Assembly: GCA_003508835.1 (NCBI GenBank)
Contig: PUFA01000659.1
Span: 62,001 to 126,000 of the forward strand
Direction of reading: 5' to 3'
DNA: 64,000 nucleotides
From: Eonycteris spelaea
Taxonomy: Eukaryota; Chordata; Mammalia; Chiroptera; Pteropodidae
Both the position numbers and the translations under genes were made by a program. The notes below the pieces were generated by a model. That model saw only the letters and a list, made by a program, of their open reading frames with translations, had not been told where the DNA came from and did not search any database. Positions within the stretch are counted from its first letter, which is position 1. Each line of letters begins with the position of its first letter. This document shows, piece after piece, positions 44,586-55,450 of the stretch.

Positions 44586-45084
44586 TCTCAAAGCATTCTC
44601 TGAGCAACATTGGTTAGTGAAATTTTAATATATGATACAAAAAGGGTTCCATGGTCAAATACATTTCAGCACTGGAATAAATGAAGATGAACAGATCTTT
44701 AGTATGCCAAGGTACATTGTGAAATTCCAAGAGGGGTCAAGAGTATGCAATGATTTATGTGACCATGGAACACTTTTCCTAAGTCCCAATTTCATGAGCC
44801 AGTTGATCTGGTCCAACCATGGACTTAAGGAGCTTTATGCAAAGTACAAAATGAAAAGTAGCAAACAAATGAAGTTTTAGGTGGTGCTGAACTGGAGGCC
44901 TTCACTATTCTTAAAATCTTCATAATTTCAAGTGCCTACTCAACTGTTCCCAAACACTGAATCGTGAGGGGTGAGCCCATACTCATAACCATATTCTCTG
45001 GCTATGTTTGTTCCAGGTTTCATAGTCAACATGTTGATGAGTGTGTGTCTGTGGACAGATGGACCACCCCAAATTTGCTCACTT
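44586..45084. other. Unassigned DNA
   Basis: An 82-codon plus frame (44632-44880) has no recognised domain. No repeat is named. Confidence 0.4.
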
Positions 45085-45595
45085 CTTTTTTTACTCCCAG
45101 CTTTATTGAAGTATAATAGACAATTAGTTGCTCATATTTACATTGTACAATTCAATGAATATTTTTCAATTATAATTGGCATACAATAATATATTTATTC
45201 CAGCTGTACAGCATAGTGATTAGAGATCTATATAACTCATGAAATGGTCGCCCCACTAAATCAAGTATCCCTCTTCCCTCTTACATATTTTTTACAACAT
45301 TGTTGACCATTTTCCTTTATGCTACACTTTATATTTATATGACTATTTTGTATCAATCTGTTTGTACTTCTTAATCCCTTTGCCCTTTTTCACCATCTTC
45401 CCCAACCCATCTTCCCACCTAGTAGCCCTAAAATATTCTCTGTATCTATGAGTTTGTTTCTATTTTTGTTGTCATTTATTTGTTCTTTAGATTCCACATG
45501 TATGTGAAATCACGTGGTATTTGCTTTCTCTATCGGACTTATTTCATTCAGCACAATACCTCTAGGTCTAGGTCCATTAAGGCAATAAATTTTTT
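45085..45595 (-). mobile_element. L1 3' UTR and end
   Basis: 'cccagctttattgaagtata' opens the classic reversed L1 3' UTR. 'ctgtacagcatagtgattag', 'tctgtatctatgagtttgtt' and 'ccacatgtatgtgaaatcac' follow. Confidence 0.8.
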
Positions 45596-47190
45596 CCATC
45601 CCCTTCCTTTTATCTGTGTGTGTCTTTTAATATGAAGTGAGTCTCTTGTGGGCAGCATATGTAGGGGTCTTGTTTTCTTATCCATTCAGTCACTCTATCT
45701 TTTGGTTGGAGCACTTAACTCTTCCATTTGAGGTATTTGTTGGTAAATATGCAGTTATTACCATTCTTTATTCATGATTTTGATACATGATTTTTTCTCC
45801 TTAAAGGTGTCCCTCCAACAATTCCTGTAATATTGCTTGGTATTGAATTCCTTTAGCTTATTTTTGTCTGGGAATCTCTTTATCTGTCCTTTGACTCTAA
45901 ATGATAGCTTTGCTGGATAACGTATTCATGGTTGAGATCCTGAGTTTTCAACACTTTGAATATTTTGTGCCAAACACTTCTGTCCTGCAAAGTTTCTTTT
46001 GAGAAATCAGCTGCCAGTCTTATGGGAGCCCCCTTATAGGTCTATTAATTGCTTTCTCAGATAATGTATTCTTCATTTCTGGCTGGTTCTCTTTTATAAT
46101 TTCCATTTCCATTTTTATGCTTTTTTATCTCTTTGTTAAAGTTCTCACTTGAGTATCTTTATAACCAGTGTTTTGAACTCTGCATCTGTGAGATTACTTG
46201 ACTCCATTTTTTCTTGATCTATATTCTGTTATTTCATATGGTTTCTGCTTCTTTGTCTTCTCATTTTGACTGCCTTTCTGTGTCTGTTTCTATGTACTTA
46301 GCAAAGCTCCTAAGTCTCCCAGTCTTATTAGCCTGGCTTTGTGAAGTAGGTGTCCAGAGGCACGGTCTTGAGAGAGGTTCAGCTGTAGGCCAAGTTTAGC
46401 CCCAGCCTGTGCCCATCTAGAACCACCTTTTAAGATTCAGCAAGCAATGCACAGAAGCTGTATATACAGTTGCCTCAAGAAGCCACTTCAGAAACTGAGG
46501 TCAACTGTCACCTGTGTGAATCTTGGCGTTGCTCAGCAAGTGGCACAGGACTTGCTGAGGACACAACTGGATGTGGATTGGGTGGAGCCTTGCATTGGGG
46601 GAGGCAGAGTTTCAGGAATTCCTCTGGGTTAAGCGACCTCTGTTATCCAGTTTGATGATGTCAGCTATGGCAGCCCTGTGTCTGCACACTGGGAAGTGGG
46701 AGGGCTCAACACAGGGACAATGGATACCGCCAGCACTTCTACCCACTAGAAAGCCTCACCTCTGGCTCTCCGTTCTGACAATTCAGAGTCCCTCTGTGAG
46801 TCCCTGGTGACCCTCGAGCAGCCAACCTGGCGCTAGTACTCAGAGCGAGTAGGGTTCATCACTGTTAAAGTCTCACTCAGCCACTGGGGACTGGGCAGCC
46901 TTGTGTCCTTGCCACCTCCTACCTGCAACCATTGCAGGCTATTTCTTATTTCTCTCCCTAGTTGTAGGGCTTCTATTCATCTATACCCCCAGGTGACTCT
47001 GCTTGCTGTTTGTTCCATACTTCCATCTCAATTTTGATGTGGTCACAAGATGGGATGAACGAAGCTTCTGTAATCTACTCCATTTTGCCTGGTTCTTTAT
47101 CTCACTTCTTATTGTTTTATGTCAATATAAATCAAAATTGTTCATAAGCAAAATCATTCTGAGGAGATCCAGCATCTGCCCTAATACTGG
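45596..47190 (-). mobile_element. Probable L1 5'-region sequence, reversed and rearranged
   Basis: 'gtctcttgtgggcagcatat', 'atcttttggttggagcactt', 'agctttgctggataacg' and 'ttgagaaatcagctgccagt' resemble the reversed 5' region found in old mammalian L1s. The GC-richer stretch (46300-47000) fits an L1 5' UTR. It directly follows an L1 3' UTR with no ORF2 between, so either the body was deleted or these are two separate pieces. Frames of 61-79 codons are by-products. Confidence 0.45.
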
Positions 47191-47211
47191 TACTATGCTC
47201 TCACTGGGACA

Positions 47212-47690
47212 CCATAACAATTAGCTTTCACTGTATAACAAACCGCCCTAAAACCTAGTGGCTTAAAACAAAAACCACAATTCTGTGCTCTGGAAATTTA
47301 GACCGGACTCAGATGGATGAGCGATCTGCTGGTCTCGATTGGGTGCCACTCATGTGTCTGTGGGCAGCTGCTGGGTCAGCTAGGATATTGGCTGGCTGTT
47401 AGCTGAGGCAGCCATATAAATTCCAGCTATGGATTTCTCTCATCATCCATCAGGCAGCTTGTTCACGGGCAGTTATAACAAGAGTCCTAAGAAGAAGCAA
47501 GAAAGGAATAGCCCTAATGTGTAAGTGCTTTTCAAATCTTTGCTTGCATCACATTTGTTATTATCCTATTGGTCAATGAATCACATGGCCAAGTCTAGAG
47601 TCAGTGTAGAAGGAGACTGCACAGGGTATGGATACAGGGAGACTTGAACAAATTGGGAACTATTACTGTGTTAATCTGCCAAAGGTAAAT
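47212..47690 (-). repeat. ERVL/MaLR-type LTR
   Basis: 'aattagctttcactgtataa', 'cctagtggcttaaaacaaaa', 'ctctcatcatccatcaggca' and 'tcctattggtcaatgaatca' run in the same order as the LTR at the start of the window, to which it is closely related. Confidence 0.7.
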
Positions 47691-48595
47691 CTGGCAATAT
47701 AGCCATTCACTGTCAAAACTATCTCTAAAACTGCATTGACTTACAGTACTCCTGACACCAGTCAAATTCACTGCTGAGTTAACTTTTTTTTTTTTTTTTT
47801 TAAAAACCTGTTCATCAATCTTTTAAAAGAATGATGCAAATAGGAAAGGTTGATTAAAGTAGAGATGTATTACATTTCAAAAATATGATGAAATGTAAAT
47901 AGTTTTCCCTAAGGAAAGTGTACAAGATGATTATTAGAGGAAAAATTTAATTATAACCCCCAAAAGCAGAGGGATTCTAGCAGTTAGGGATTATTGTTAG
48001 ATTACATTTTTGCAGAAATATATAAACTATGACCCTCCTTTTAGTTTCACTTATTTCTATTTAAGAAAATCTGTTTCTTGATTTTTTCCAATATGGCTAT
48101 TTTGTTTACAGTTTAACTGTTGCAGACTTCAAATTGTTATCTAAGGCTGGACACATTAACCTTGTCTATTGGAATAGAAGAAGCCTGTTATGTTGGGTAA
48201 TTATGGCTGTGTGAGATAATAATGAAAAGGCAGAAGAGGCCCAGGTCTGCTCTCTGCGGTCTTCAGCCATTGATAGTATATGGCTATGACCATGCTAAGT
48301 TGGAAAGGGACTCACATCTCTAAGTCACAACAGTACTTGGAGGTAATTTTTCTTGGGAAATGGCAAGCCAAGGATCATCAGGTGACTCTAGATGGGATTA
48401 CCAATTTTGACTTCGCTTGACCTCCTAGGGCCACCATCTTGTGCTGATTTTACACTATTAAGACCACAAGAAAGGATTGTCATCAAGAACTTTAGTCTCT
48501 AGGTTCTGTCATCCATGGTAAAGATTTTCCATTTCTTTGCTTTGGATGACATTGACATTTACAGATAATTTAGAATTTGATCAAGTTATAGATTC
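47691..48595. other. Unassigned DNA with a poly-T run
   Basis: About 18 Ts lie at 47784-47801. No repeat family or gene is otherwise recognised. Confidence 0.4.
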
Positions 48596-48850
48596 TAAAC
48601 TATGTGTTGATAAGTTGGGATGATGATAATGATAAAGAGTAGCACCTCTTGCCAAGTTCTTGACAAGAATTACATTATTTAATCTTCACAACACCTGCTT
48701 ATTTCTAATTGACCCAGGAAAAGCCAGAGTACCAAGAGATTAACTAATTGCCCAAAGACCCACAACTTGTAAATGGTGGCATCAGGATTTGAATTGAGGT
48801 TTAATCTGACTCTAAAGTTCAGATTATAACTACTCAGCCATACCATCCCC
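48596..48850 (-). repeat. MIR-type SINE
   Basis: 'acccacaacttgtaaatggt', 'ggcatcaggatttgaattga' and 'taactactcagccataccat' are the reversed MIR core and head. The 104-codon minus frame over it is a by-product. Confidence 0.65.
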
Positions 48851-49019
48851 TTTTGAGAGCTTGCAGTGAATGTCTGAGCATCATCGACATCTACATTTTT
48901 TGTTGAGCATTCACTGATTGTAATGTGTGCAGAACTGTGCTGGAAGTGTGGTATAAAAAATGCCTCTTGCACAATAGACCATGGGATAAACAATCTTATA
49001 AATAGCTCTCTCTAGTTGT
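48851..49019. other. Unassigned DNA
   Basis: Short spacer between two MIRs with nothing recognised. Confidence 0.4.
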
Positions 49020-49245
49020 TGAGCGTGGTGCAGAGGGAAAGCATAAAATTTAAGAACACTGTCAATTGACAAACCTGCTTTTAGTTAGAGGGACAAGTTA
49101 TTAAACCTCTCTGGATCTCAATTTCCTCAACTGGAAAAAAGATTTGATAATAGTATTCTTTGTGATTGAATTGTTATGGAAATTAAGATAACATATGTAA
49201 AACACATAATGCCTGGCACATAGTTAGTATGATTTAAATGTTAGC
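49020..49245 (+). repeat. MIR SINE
   Basis: 'acaagttattaaacctctct', 'ggatctcaatttcctcaact', 'aattaagataacatatgtaa' and 'aatgcctggcacatagttag' cover most of a MIR. Confidence 0.75.
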
Positions 49246-49324
49246 TATTAAAATTATTCTGTTAAATAGCTTAAATTAGGTAGATGTTTTCATTTTTAAT
49301 AGAAAAATTAAAAAGTAATTTTTA

Positions 49325-49465
49325 AAAATGTAAATAGACAAAGCAATTTTTTTATTTTAAAAGTAATGCATGTTCTTTATAAAAGTTTAGAAAATGCAGA
49401 GTTACAAAAAAATGTTTTTGACCTTTTAAGTATCCAAATTCTACTGTCCTGAAATAATATATCAA
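49325..49465 (-). repeat. Old L1/HAL1-like 3' fragment, left of nest
   Basis: 'aagtaatgcatgttctttat' and 'aagtttagaaaatgcagag' fit the reversed 3' end of an old L1. The same element seems to resume at about 50188. Confidence 0.5.
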
Positions 49466-49947
49466 ACCATCCATAACTCAGTGGCTTCGAGCAATAATCA
49501 ATTATTACATCATAATTTTATGGGCTGGCAGTTCGGGTTCAGTATGTCTCTGCATTATTCTGGATGCTTGGCTAGGGCTGGATGGTTGAGCATGGCCTCA
49601 CTTAGATCTGGCACGGTTGGCAGGCTGTTGGCCAAGGCACCTCAGCTGTCCTCCATGTGGCCTCTCCAGAAGGCTATTCATCTATTGGAGAATAGGTTAG
49701 TCACCTATTCACATGGTGGTCTCAGGGTTCCAAAGACATCAAGAGGCAAAGGACTGAAGCCCAAGCATTTTTCAGACATCTAATAATGTCCCATTGGCCA
49801 AACAAGTTACATGGCTAAGCACAGATTGAAGGCTTTAAGAGACAGATTTCACCTTTTGATCTTTGGAGAGCCACAGCCACATTCCAAAGGAAAGTCATAC
49901 AGAGATAGGAATGATTTGTGACCATTTTTTTGCAATTTATTACAGAG
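49466..49947 (-). repeat. ERVL/MaLR-type LTR inside the L1 nest
   Basis: 'tcagtggcttcgagcaataa', 'gggctggatggttgagcatg', 'tgtcccattggccaaacaag' and 'gaccatttttttgcaattta' plus 'ttaca' follow the reversed LTR family. The 100-codon frame at 49481-49783 is a by-product. Confidence 0.65.
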
Positions 49948-49957
49948 AAATACTGTT

Positions 49958-50187
49958 AAAAATTACACATGCATAGTCTACAGCCATGCCACCTTGAATA
50001 AGCCTAATCCCCTCTGATCTCGGAAGCTCAGCAGGGTTGGACCTGGTTAGCACTTGGATGGGAGACCACCTAGGAAAACCAGGTGCCAAAAAATAAAAAA
50101 ATAAGGGATTGTAAGCTGACAAGGTCCTTGCAATCTGTGAGGTCAACCAAGTGTTGCCTTGCCAAAAAAAAAAATTACACATCCATA
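49958..50187 (+). mobile_element. 5S rRNA-derived SINE with target-site duplications
   Basis: The body is 49976-50169. About 110 nt at its 5' end align with vertebrate 5S rRNA at about 84% by hand count, from 'gtctacagccatgccacc' to 'gaaaaccaggtgc'. The internal Pol III control region is largely kept: box A 'aagctcagcagggttgg', the intermediate element, and box C 'cttggatgggagacc'. An A-rich linker, a 3' unit without 5S similarity ('gtaagctgacaaggtccttg' … 'gtgttgccttgcc') and an A tail follow. Flanking 18-bp repeats 'aaaaattacacatgcata' (49958-49975) and 'aaaaattacacatccata' (50170-50187) differ at one base and mark L1-type insertion. 5S-derived SINEs of this build are known in fruit bats (MEG-R group); the exact family is inferred. 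It is not a functional 5S gene, since the 5S 3' end is replaced. Confidence 0.9.
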
Positions 50188-51034
50188 AAATACATATATG
50201 TGTGTATATAAATGTCTATATATAGACATATATATTTTTTACACATACAAATATACATATCCAAACAAAAACAACATATTAAACATGATGTTTTATAACT
50301 TCCCTCCCCCATTAATTACATGCTGGGAACATTTAATGTCCTTGTTTTAAGATGTGCATAGAATTACATTGTGCGGATTTACCATGACAAATTTGACAAA
50401 GTCTCTTGCAGGACTTTTAGGTTGTTTCCAGTTTTGCAATAACCTTCTGAATATGTAGACATTTATACATTTTTCTCATTAGTTCCTTGGTGTACACATT
50501 TCAACCCCTAAAATATTGCAAGAATACTATACTGAAAAATATTGCAACCAGAGATGATAGTCAAAACACTCAATGGCAGAAAGGATACTGACTTTAACTT
50601 GGATCAGAGTCCTGAAGGTAACCCTTTAATTGCTGGATTGAGATGTCCAAGTTCCAGTGGAGGGTCAAGCAGCTGTGGTAGTGGTTGATACTCAAAGGTG
50701 CTCGTTTGGGATAAGTTTTATTTACCTTTACAACCATACTAAATATCATCCACAGAGAAGTGTATGGAAATACCTCTTTCCCATCACCCTCTGCAACTGC
50801 AACTGCAACTGTAGATGTTATCTATCTTTTTAATCTTTGCCAAGCTGACAATGTTGTTTCCATGATGACAATGAAAATAATACCATTTTCTTTAATTTCA
50901 TATTTTTCCAATCACGGGTGAGGGCAATTTTTTATGTTTCATCCCCATTTGCATTGGGTTGTTTTTGTTGCTTTCGATGAATTGCCTGTTTATGTCCTCT
51001 GCCCATTTTTCTTTGTGATGTTACTCTTTTAAAT
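50188..51034 (-). mobile_element. Old L1/HAL1-like element, right of nest
   Basis: 'acatgatgttttataacttc', 'tttaggttgtttccagtttt', 'gtgagggcaattttttatgt' and 'tgcctgtttatgtcctctgc' are in reversed L1 order. It is AT-rich and decayed, with no usable frame. Confidence 0.55.
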
Positions 51035-51290
51035 AAAAAGCTAATATTTATTGATGCCTTATGATATGCCACTATTCTAAGCCATTAATAGGCATTACCT
51101 ATTTTAATATTCACTATGATCATATAAAGTTATTGTTATTCCCTTTTAGAGATATGAAAATAGAGGCAGAGGTTCAGTAACGTGCACACCAGAAACTTAT
51201 TCGTAAATGCTGGGGTCAGGATTCAAGTCCAGGAAGTTAGGTTCCATAACTCAGGTTCTTAATCATTCTGATCTATTCTATTCCTTCTGC
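51035..51290 (-). repeat. MIR-type SINE
   Basis: 'atttattgatgccttatgat', 'ctaagccattaataggcatt', 'gaaaatagaggcagaggttc' and 'ggggtcaggattcaagtcc' are reversed MIR landmarks. Confidence 0.65.
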
Positions 51291-51439
51291 AGTATTTACT
51301 TACAAGAGCTTTTTACATACAGATATTAATTATTTAATAGATATTGTACATTTTCCTAGTTTGTCCTACTTTTAACTTTCCTTATGGTGTTGCTTGCTGT
51401 ACAGTTGTTTAAAAAATATTACAGATGTGCTTATCTAAA
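51291..51439. other. Unassigned AT-rich DNA
   Basis: Short AT-rich spacer with no recognised feature. Confidence 0.4.
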
Positions 51440-51730
51440 TAAATATTTTTTTACCTTGATTGACTGGGGTTTAATTGAAAGAATTCTCATATATTTAAAG
51501 TATACAAAGTGATGATTTGATATATATATATATATACATTGTGAAAGGATTTCCACCATCAAGTTAATTAACATGTTCATCACCACACATAGTTGCTTTT
51601 GAGAACATTTAAATTCTACTTTCAGCAAATGTCAATTATTCAGTGTAATATTATCAACTATAGTTACCATGTTATACTTTAGGTCCTCAGACATGGTTTT
51701 TCTTATAACTGATAGTTTTACATAGTTTAA
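51440..51730 (-). mobile_element. L1 3' UTR fragment with (TA) patch
   Basis: 'caccatcaagttaattaaca', 'tgttcatcaccacacatagt' and 'ctatagttaccatgttata' are typical reversed L1 3' UTR text. A short TA microsatellite lies at about 51520-51535. Confidence 0.65.
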
Positions 51731-51884
51731 AATATTTAATATGGTCAAAAATCTTAAGTTTTTTTCTGAATGGATTTTGTCTCTAATATCATTCTCAGAT
51801 GTTCCCTAGCTGAAGGATATAAAAATATTTAGCTATATTTTCTTCTATATACAATTTCGGAATTGCCTGTATTACCAACATACA

Positions 51885-51965
51885 CACGCTTAGGCCCCAT
51901 TCAGACCTATTGAATCAAAATTTCTACAAAGAGGATTAGATATTTATGCTTTTAAAAAGATATAC
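51885..51965 (-). repeat. MER5-like hAT fragment
   Basis: 'cttaggccccattcagacct' and 'attgaatcaaaatttctac' are reversed MER5-type landmarks ('gggccccaccccagacctac … tgaatcagaatctct'). Confidence 0.5.
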
Positions 51966-52149
51966 AAACTCACAGTCCAGGAGGGCTGGTAAATACACAC
52001 ATTTATCTCTTCTTACTTCCCAAAGCACATTAAATTGACTGAAGAAATAATAAATTAAGAATGTATCTACAAAATCAATTCCAGATGGGTTAAAAAGTTA
52101 GTTGTGAAATCCCAAACTTAACTTTTAGAAGAACACATGGAAGAATACC

Positions 52150-52581
52150 TGTATTAGTCAGAGTTCTCTACGGAAACAAAACCAATAGAAGATATATATA
52201 TATATATTATAGCGGGTTGGGGAGGCTTTAAGGAATTGACTGATATGATTGTAGAGGGTGGAACTTGAAAATAATATGCACAGGGCAAGCCATCAGGCAG
52301 GAAATTCCAACAAGGGTTGATGTTGTAGTCTTGAGTCTGAAGGCAGTCTGGAGACCAAATTCCTTCTTCCTTTGGGAACCTCACTCTTTTTTCTTAAGAC
52401 CTTCAAATAATTGGATGAGGCCCACACACACTACATATAGTAATCTGCTTTATCAAAGTCAAGTGATACAAATGTTAACCACATCTAAAAAATACATTCA
52501 CAGCCACATCTGGACTAGTGTTTGACCAAAGAACTGGGCACTATAACCTAGCTAAGTTGACACAGAAAATTAACAATCACA
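52150..52581 (-). repeat. ERVL-class solo LTR (MLT2-like)
   Basis: Starts TGTATTAGTCAGAG and ends CAATCACA, so the termini are TG…CA. Inner blocks: 'ccaatagaagatatatata', 'ttaaggaattgactgatatg', 'tggatgaggcccacacacac', 'gtgtttgaccaaagaactgg' and 'gttgacacagaaaattaac'. This is a full-length reversed LTR of a known old mammalian ERVL-type family. No internal region and no exact target duplication were seen. Confidence 0.65.
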
Positions 52582-53652
52582 ATAATTTTATAACCCTGTG
52601 GCAGGAAAGGATTTTTAAACAAGACACACACACAGACACACACGATAAATGTTTTGAAAAGGGGGAAAATGTTGTTTTCTTACCCTCTACAGTTACTCCT
52701 CTTTATTTGAGATGCCCCCAAGTAAATCAGAATCCATATAAAATAATATGCTTCGTGAAATTATCACAACTTACTTCCTTGCCAGAGAGCTATTTTCTTT
52801 CTTACACTTCTGTGATTCCTGATAAATACCAAGAAACACAGTACAAGAACATAAAAGAGACAAGTGTGTTTTAATTCAGGCTCCACAAACCTAGATGTTA
52901 GCTGTAGTTCCACAATATCCCAAGCCAAAATACCAAACAATGATGGATTTATTGTTGCCCTAATTTAAAACAAGCCTGATTTATTTTTAAAAATTCAACC
53001 TCAAAACACAACTCAACAGACGTGATATGGAATGTATTACATGCCTAACCAAAAAACAAAACACTACTCGGTACAGTGGACTTGAAAATTATCTTGCTAT
53101 TAATAGATCTCCCGGATGGCTGTGATCTGTTGGATTTGATACATTAAGGTTTTGGCAGCTGCTGGGGAGTAAAAACAAGACGTTCCATACGATATTACTT
53201 AATAAAGAAACTAGGTCATGAAATAGCTCTTTGGTGAATTTTTAAAAAAGATTTTGAAAAGCCCAATTCCATCTTTAATAAGGCCATGTCGCCAAGTATG
53301 TTTGGCAAAGCAGCGATGTGATTAGCAGACTCCTTCTTTGGAATTGTATGAAATTGACAGCAACGTGGGGTACCCTGTTACTTTCATCTCTTCATCTGGC
53401 ACAAATGCCTCAAATATTGTACATACACAACAAATATTTGTTAAATCCAAAAGTGTCCCTCTCTTTCCTTTGATATTTTGAGGGCCTGACTCTGAACTAC
53501 TGATTGAAATGTTTGGATTGAGGACCTTTACAAACATATCTGTTGAGCAGATGACATTTTCAAGAGTTTAAGGTAACACTGATCTGTTCGGCTAGGCTCA
53601 AAATATTTTTTAAATATTTAATTGGAGAAAATTTCTACCCACTTTTTAAAAA
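52582..53652. other. Unassigned, possibly unique DNA
   Basis: About 1.1 kb with a short CA-rich patch at 52623-52644. The 118-codon plus frame at 52518-52874 begins in the LTR and has no recognised domain. No repeat is named in the rest. Confidence 0.4.
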
Positions 53653-54370
53653 AGTGATTACATGGAGAGGATGTGGAGAGAAAGGAATCCTCATACACCG
53701 CTGGTGGGACTGTAAATTGGTACAGCCACTATGGAAAACAGTATGGAGGTTCCTCAAAAAACTAAGAATTGATCTACCATATGATCCAGCAATCCTTCTA
53801 CTGGGTATTTAGCCAAATACTTGAAAACCCATATCTGAAAAGATATTTGCACACTGATGTTCAGAGCAGCATTATTCACAGTGGCCAGGACATGAAGCAA
53901 CCAAGGTGTCCTACAATAGATGATTGGCTAAAGAATCTGTGGTACATATATACAATGGAATATTACTCAGCCATAAGAAGAGATGAAATACTGCCATTTG
54001 CGACAGCATGGATGGACCTCAAGATAATCGTGCTAAGTGAAATAAGCCAGACAGAAAAAGTTGGAAATTACATGATATCACTTGTATGTGGAATATAATC
54101 CTAAAAGCAACAAATGAACAGGATGAACAAACAGAGACTCATGGTCATGGACAATAGACTAGTGGTTGCCAGAGGGTAGGAGGGAGGGAGGAGGGGGAAG
54201 GTAAATGGGGTAAAGAGGATCAAATATGTGGTGACAGAAAGAAATCTAACTATGGGCGGTGTAAATATATATGCCTTAGTGTTAAAGTGTACACCTGAAA
54301 CTTATTGGATTTCGTTAACCAATGTCACTATAAAAAAAATTAATTCATTTAAAAAGAGAGAGAGATTACA
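53653..54370 (+). mobile_element. 5'-truncated L1 with visible target duplication
   Basis: The body is about 53663-54360, between 'agtgattaca' and 'agagattaca' (9 of 10 bases match). A 109-codon frame at 53769-54098 ends with the L1 ORF2 signature WYIYTMEYYSAI … ILPFATAWMDL … EISQTEK, but the copy holds only the last part of ORF2. The 3' UTR reads 'acagagactcatggtcatgg' and 'gtgtacacctgaaacttatt' before an A-rich tail. It is the least decayed L1 here. Confidence 0.85.
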
Positions 54371-54754
54371 AAAAGAAAACCAGTAGTAGATTTTAGGGTT
54401 TGGATTTTTTATTTAAAGAAATACTTGTTTTAGGTTTAATTCTCTGGCAGTAGACTCTGAGGTGAAGCTTGATAAAAAAAACCAATAAGAAAATAGAACT
54501 GGAAAGGAGGGTGATGTATCAAGCAAAGTCCCCAAGAGAGTAACTTGGGCTTAGTCTTGCTCTGGGGATAATGTTTGTCCTTAACAGGGGACAAGGGAGC
54601 TGGAGTATTTCTAGAACTCCCTCCCTAAGATAATGAATGGATCAGGATTCACTGGATAGATTTCAGGGACTTCTTGATCTCCCTGTATGAACAAGGTGGG
54701 TTCTAGCAGAACTGAGGACTGTCCTCTAACAAAGAGATGCAGGTGCCAACATGG
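54371..54754. other. Unassigned DNA
   Basis: No repeat or gene recognised. Confidence 0.4.
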
Positions 54755-54793
54755 GGTGTGTGTGGTGTGTGTGTGTGTGTGTGTGTGTGTGTG
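54755..54793 (+). repeat. GT microsatellite
   Basis: About 39 bp of GT with one GG interruption near 54765. Confidence 0.93.
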
Positions 54794-55227
54794 ACAGTTG
54801 TACATGAAGATGGTGAAGGGTTCTAAGGAGTTATGTGCAGAAATCTAACAGCATCTGTCTCACTATTCTACAAAAGATAATTTGTCAAGGTCTCTTCACA
54901 AATTCAGAGCAAACCTAAGTATGAAGTGAAGGAGGTATTATGTAGGTAATGCAAGGTTTGAGGCAGTTGCCATATTTTCTTTGGTGTCCCTACCCCCAGG
55001 TTGAGTCAACAGAAAGAGGTTAAAGAGGAGTTTGGTTTGTGATACTCACCTCATACGGGCAATCTCACCAAAAGATCTCAAAGTCCAGGAGGTGGAGGAC
55101 AGTGAGCAGGTCTGGAGAGCAAGAACAGAAAATTAAACCTGAAGGGGTCACTTGGGTCAAAGACAGAAAAATGAACCAAACCAGGGCTTCATTGGGGAGA
55201 AGAAGAAGGGGATGGGAGATAAAAGCT
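54794..55227. other. Unassigned DNA
   Basis: Purine-rich. An 81-codon frame (55039-55284) without domains runs into the next hAT fossil. Confidence 0.4.
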
Positions 55228-55450
55228 GGAACTGGAATAACTATTATAATTATATTACAATCATTAAGCTATATTATACAATAAATGTAATAATTTAAAT
55301 ATATGAATTATTTAAATAACTTTAATACATATTGAATGCACTACCCACATTTCAAGTACTCAATAGCTTCATATGGCTAGTGGCTATTGTATTGGACAGT
55401 GTAGTTTTAGAACATTCCATCATCTCAGAAAGTTCTGTTGGACAGTGCTG
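55228..55450. repeat. hAT-type DNA transposon fragment
   Basis: 'cacatttcaagtactcaata', 'tatggctagtggctattgta', 'ttggacagtgtagttttaga' and the terminus 'ttggacagtgctg' match the element at 33.2 kb, here reversed and lacking a clear left end. Confidence 0.7.

Noticed and set aside
49481..49783. 100-codon frame as a gene
   Set aside because: It lies wholly in a reversed LTR present in several other copies in this window.
49976..50088. Functional 5S rRNA gene
   Set aside because: The 5S 3' end is missing and replaced by an A-rich linker and another unit, CpG positions have decayed, and it has SINE-type duplications.
52518..52874. 118-codon frame as a gene
   Set aside because: It starts inside a reversed ERVL-type LTR and has no recognisable domain or composition shift.
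53769..54098. 109-codon ORF as a host gene
   Set aside because: It carries the ORF2 C-terminal signature of L1 in a 5'-truncated copy.
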